Positions 61,743 through 64,000 of a stretch of 64,000 bases of DNA are shown here, piece after piece. The position numbers were made by a program, and so were the translations under genes. How positions within the stretch are numbered: the stretch's first letter is position 1; every line of letters begins with the position of its first letter. This DNA is from Verrucomicrobiales bacterium. Lineage in GTDB: Bacteria; Verrucomicrobiota; Verrucomicrobiia; Verrucomicrobiales; DEV007. The notes below the pieces were generated by a model. That model did no database searches and was not told the origin of the DNA. It saw only the letters and a list, made by a program, of their open reading frames with translations. The stretch spans positions 22,436 to 86,435 of the forward strand of contig JAOFDG010000001.1 in assembly GCA_028033615.1 (NCBI GenBank). Reading direction: 5' to 3'.

Positions 61743-62036
61743 ATGAAACCTACTGACATTTATCTAATTATTCTTATTGGGTTCTTTTTATGTATCTGGG
61801 GTGTTGGAGAATTTCTTTGGCGTAAAAGTAAAGATGCAGGTTGGATAAATAAAGCTAAGGGAAATAAGTCAGTCAGAAAATATCGTGAGAGTATAGCGGG
61901 ACAGAAATTTGGGGAATTAAGTAAGATTGAGAAGCAGCAATTAATAGCAGCTATCACAAATGAACAAATGAGAATTGTCAGCAGAGCGGTGCCTTGGTTT
62001 TTTATTATCATGTTTCTGATCACGGGGCTTGAATAA
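61743..62036 (+). CDS. Small membrane protein, paralogue of 58783 gene
   Basis: A 97-residue protein with an N-terminal helix (IYLIILIGFFLCIWGVGEF), basic middle (WRKSKDAGWINKAKGNKSVR, KYRESIAGQKF) and C-terminal helix (AVPWFFIIMFLITGL). It matches the 115-residue minus-strand gene at 58.8 kb over most of its length but lacks about 18 middle residues. It shares the cassette array with that gene; the function is unknown. Confidence 0.7.
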   Translation: MKPTDIYLIILIGFFLCIWGVGEFLWRKSKDAGWINKAKGNKSVRKYRESIAGQKFGELSKIEKQQLIAAITNEQMRIVSRAVPWFFIIMFLITGLE

Positions 62037-62132
62037 GATCAGCGATACTCGTTCTCATTGAAATACTAAACCTGATTAGCAAGGTGATTATATATCTTCG
62101 AGGCTCTACACACTCGTGCTGTTTCCATTAAA

Positions 62133-62209
62133 GCCCCCAGCCCCTGTTCCCGTTATAATCTTCGGTGGATTTTGTAATTGGTCGGTTAGTTGTGGGGTGT
62201 TAGGGTTTT
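62133..62209 (+). repeat. Leader block, copy h
   Basis: GCCCCCAGCCCCTGTTCCCG, TTATAATCTTCGGTGGAT, TTTGTAATTGG then GGGGTGTTAGGGTTTTG, ending directly at the ATG of the SHD1 gene. The GCCCCCAGCC start is shared with copy i and absent from c, d and e. No tail block is present. Confidence 0.85.
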
Positions 62210-62212
62210 GGG

Positions 62213-62905
62213 ATGAGGATTCTAATACTCTTTTTCATTATTCTGGGGTCAATGTGTCATGCAGAGCTAAGAACTTGGACTGCTGTTAACGGCAAAGAGG
62301 TAGAAGCAGAGTTTGTATCGAACGAAAAAGGACTTGTTAAACTTAAGCTAAAGTCAGGCAAAGTCTTTGAGGTGCCACTGAATAAACTCTCTATAGGTGA
62401 TCAGGAATTCCTTAAGAATAAGTCACCTTCAAAGGAAACAATAGATGAAGAGGCTCAATTCAAATTCTTACCTTTAATTAGCGATGCTGATGTTGAACGA
62501 TTTGCCAAAGGTGCAATAGACTATAATAGTGCTGAACCAACCGACTATACTGGGTGGACAAAAGATGTTTATGAAGATCGCCTCGTGGAACTTGTTCAGT
62601 GGAAAAACGGTCAACCAGATGGCTTTGCCATGCTCTGGTATACCAATGGCAAGATAGAGAATATGTCTCTCAATAGGGAAGGAGAACAAATTCAATCTCA
62701 AAATTATTATAAAACAGGTGAGAAAAAATCATTAATGATAACAGCCATTGGATTAAACGCTTGGCATAAGAATGGTAAAAAAGCGGCCACAATGCGTGTG
62801 GAAAACCCTCAATCATTAGAATGGAAGTTTTGGAACGACAAGGGCGAAGAAATTGATCAAGAAGAAGGCGAGAAAATGTTGGAAAAAATTGGAAAACGAA
62901 ATTAA
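62213..62905 (+). CDS. Secreted SHD1-domain protein with MORN-like repeats
   Basis: A 230-residue protein with a signal peptide (LILFFIILGSMCHA). Residues about 18-65 (LRTWTAVNGKEVEAEFVSNE, VKLKLKSGKVFEVPLNKLS) match SHD1-like domains common in Planctomycetes and Verrucomicrobia. The C-terminal half carries WKNGQPDGFAMLWYTNGKIE and AWHKNGKKAATMRVE, resembling MORN-like repeats of YwqK-type proteins. In another frame the bases after its stop read EDRNEFEDETGAEAEAE then stop, a possible displaced C-terminus. Its neighbour downstream is an orphan signal module. Confidence 0.75.
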   Translation: MRILILFFIILGSMCHAELRTWTAVNGKEVEAEFVSNEKGLVKLKLKSGKVFEVPLNKLSIGDQEFLKNKSPSKETIDEEAQFKFLPLISDADVERFAKGAIDYNSAEPTDYTGWTKDVYEDRLVELVQWKNGQPDGFAMLWYTNGKIENMSLNREGEQIQSQNYYKTGEKKSLMITAIGLNAWHKNGKKAATMRVENPQSLEWKFWNDKGEEIDQEEGEKMLEKIGKRN

Positions 62906-62963
62906 TGAGGACCGTAACGAATTCGAAGATGAGACCGGAGCCGAAGCCGAAGCCGAATAACCC

Positions 62964-63050
62964 ATGAACCCCGTACCCTTTATCCTGCTAGCCATATCAC
63001 TACCCCTGCTACTTGGGGATTATTGTTTAAAATATTGTTATGAAATCTAG
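62964..63050 (+). pseudogene. Orphan lipoprotein signal module (copy 4)
   Basis: ATG 62964 opens MNPVPFILLAISLPLLLGDY, then eight more residues to TAG 63048. The DNA matches the signal part of the 57085 and 57325 genes, including the upstream bases AATAACCCATGAAC. The expected GGC lipobox reads GDYC and the frame ends inside the next gene, which starts at 63040 in another frame. It is probably a relic. Confidence 0.7.
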
Positions 63051-63270
63051 TAATTGGAGAAAAGGAGGTCGGAATTGGGGATGTTTATTGGTGGCTTCAT
63101 TTATAATTGCCTTTTTATTTCTGATGGTTATGGGGCCTGTTTTAGAAGATTCAAACAATGAAGATACATTCTACATCTGGCTTGTTGTATTGATTGTCCC
63201 TGTAATTATCTCATTTAGAATGTTGTTCGCTGAAGCGGATGATGAGGATGATGAGGATGATGAGGAATAA
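63040..63270 (+). CDS. Small membrane protein with acidic tail
   Basis: A 76-residue protein with two hydrophobic helices (GCLLVASFIIAFLFLMVMG and IWLVVLIVPVIISFRMLF) and a repetitive Asp/Glu tail (EADDEDDEDDEE). No family recognised. It overlaps the orphan signal module by 11 bp, and its TAA stop is the start of the left arm of repeat i. Confidence 0.6.
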   Translation: MKSSNWRKGGRNWGCLLVASFIIAFLFLMVMGPVLEDSNNEDTFYIWLVVLIVPVIISFRMLFAEADDEDDEDDEE

Positions 63271-63404
63271 CCAATAACCCCTGCTTCATGGTCAGTTGTT
63301 CGGGGATTGTGAGTTCTAAGATTCCTATAGCCCCCAGCCACTGTTCCCGTTATAAATTCAGGGTGATTTTGTAATTGGTTAGATTACGAGAGGTGTTAGG
63401 ATTT
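63268..63404 (+). repeat. Cassette-boundary repeat, copy i (tail + leader)
   Basis: Left arm TAACCAAT (63268-63275, includes the stop of the preceding gene) pairs with ATTGGTTA (63374-63381), 8 bp perfect, and with one mismatch extends to 11. Tail block TTCATGGTCAGTTGTTCG, GGGATTGTGAGTTCTAAGAT; leader GCCCCCAGCC, CCGTTATAAATTCAGGGTGA, TTTTGTAATTGG, GTGTTAGGATTT. Confidence 0.85.
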
Positions 63405-63409
63405 AAAAC

Positions 63410-64000
63410 ATGAAAAATTTACTATTGATTGCTATCACCATTCTCGCTGTGGGGTGTGGAAAGAATCAAACTACTGATAATGCTAAACCTCCAGAGATCG
63501 AGAAAGAGGATTTGCCTCCTATTCCAGATAAAGTAACTAAAGAATTTGTTATGACATTATGGAATCAGCCTAATGACGAAGCAAATCTAATTAAGGAGAT
63601 CAAAAATCTGGGCAAAGCGGGAATATGGATAGCAAAAAGAAAAAAAGGTCCTAGTAAAAACGAGTTAGTTATTAATGAGGAAGCCAAAATAACCATAAAA
63701 TTTGCCAATCAAAGATATACGGTTAGGAAAGTTACTATGGACAACGCCACTTCTTATTCAGCGATAACTTATGATTTTGAAAAAGAAAAATATTACTGGT
63801 GGGAATTCGGAGAAGATTCTGGGAGAGATTTCTTTGCACAATATTCTGGTCAATCATTAGATGGCAACTTAATCGAGTGGGAGTCTATGGAATTTCCATC
63901 CTTAGAGGATGGTAAATTGAAATTTCGAGAGATTAGTAGAACCGATAACAAAATTGAAGCGGTAAGTGAGCTCAGGAAAGGAGGAGAAATTATTGGGGCA
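63410..64000 (+). CDS. Lipoprotein, partial (runs off the window)
   Basis: Open from ATG 63410 to the window end, 197 codons, missing from the ORF track because it has no stop. Lipoprotein signal MKNLLLIAITILAVGC (Cys16), then a Pro/Glu-rich linker and a body with tryptophans and aromatic strands (YYWWEFGEDSGRDFF). No family recognised. It is preceded by a full leader block, so it starts a new cassette. Confidence 0.75.
   Translation, partial: MKNLLLIAITILAVGCGKNQTTDNAKPPEIEKEDLPPIPDKVTKEFVMTLWNQPNDEANLIKEIKNLGKAGIWIAKRKKGPSKNELVINEEAKITIKFANQRYTVRKVTMDNATSYSAITYDFEKEKYYWWEFGEDSGRDFFAQYSGQSLDGNLIEWESMEFPSLEDGKLKFREISRTDNKIEAVSELRKGGEIIGA

Noticed and set aside
54147-63404. CRISPR array
   Set aside because: Repeats are long, imperfect, widely spaced and flank genes; there are no regular spacers and no cas genes.

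Overview
The window looks like a moderately AT-rich marine Verrucomicrobiota chromosome, probably Opitutae-like. I infer this from gene content only: DUF1501 and PSD1 (DUF1549/DUF1553) proteins, a DUF3616 protein, an SHD1 domain, BspA-type leucine-rich repeats and an exosortase system, next to ordinary bacterial housekeeping genes. No database search was run.

Region 1 (1-52.1 kb) is ordinary chromosome. It opens inside uvrB. Next come secreted proteins (DUF3616, VWA-like, PQQ propeller) and a conserved trio of permuted ATP-grasp, alpha-E and transglutaminase genes. A minus-strand block follows, holding a sialidase-like protein, a PSD1 protein and a DUF1501 protein. Then come hsp20, an ABC-2 exporter operon, holA, tRNA-Pro, thrS, infC (which starts at AUC and is clipped in the ORF track) and ilvC. 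An AlgI/AlgJ-like O-acetylation pair and a run tsaB-tsaE-thiL-CPBP-nnr-amidase complete this part. At 38.35 kb a Tat leader is separated from an alpha/beta-hydrolase by one in-frame TAG. At 42-45 kb there are two paralogous ankyrin proteins. At 45.6-47.7 kb an exosortase (Cys/Arg/His visible), an HpsJ-like partner and a substrate with a VPAPLPILG...RMRKRQRA tail form a compact sorting locus. queA, a lipoprotein, tyrS and mlaE close the region.

Region 2 (52.19 kb to the window end) looks like an integrated island. Its left edge is the 3' half of a tRNA-Val gene cut at the anticodon loop, followed by a protein resembling only the N-terminal arm-binding part of a tyrosine integrase.

The rest of the island is an array of small, mostly same-strand genes: a secreted pentapeptide protein, a YafK-type L,D-transpeptidase, two BspA-type LRR proteins, an SHD1/MORN-like protein, lipoproteins and small membrane proteins. 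They are separated by a recurrent mosaic of about 80-135 bp. This mosaic has a tail block (CATGGTCCCTTGTTCG...GGATTGTG) and a leader block (CCGTTATAAT...TTTTGTAATTGG...GTGTTAGGG). In several copies short complementary arms bound the unit and the upstream gene's stop codon lies in the left arm. The architecture recalls integron attC sites, but no integron integrase is visible and the consensus match is imperfect. One cassette encodes a second exosortase substrate with almost the same tail as the chromosomal one, which links the island to the host sorting machinery. A lipoprotein signal-peptide module occurs four times, twice as an orphan.
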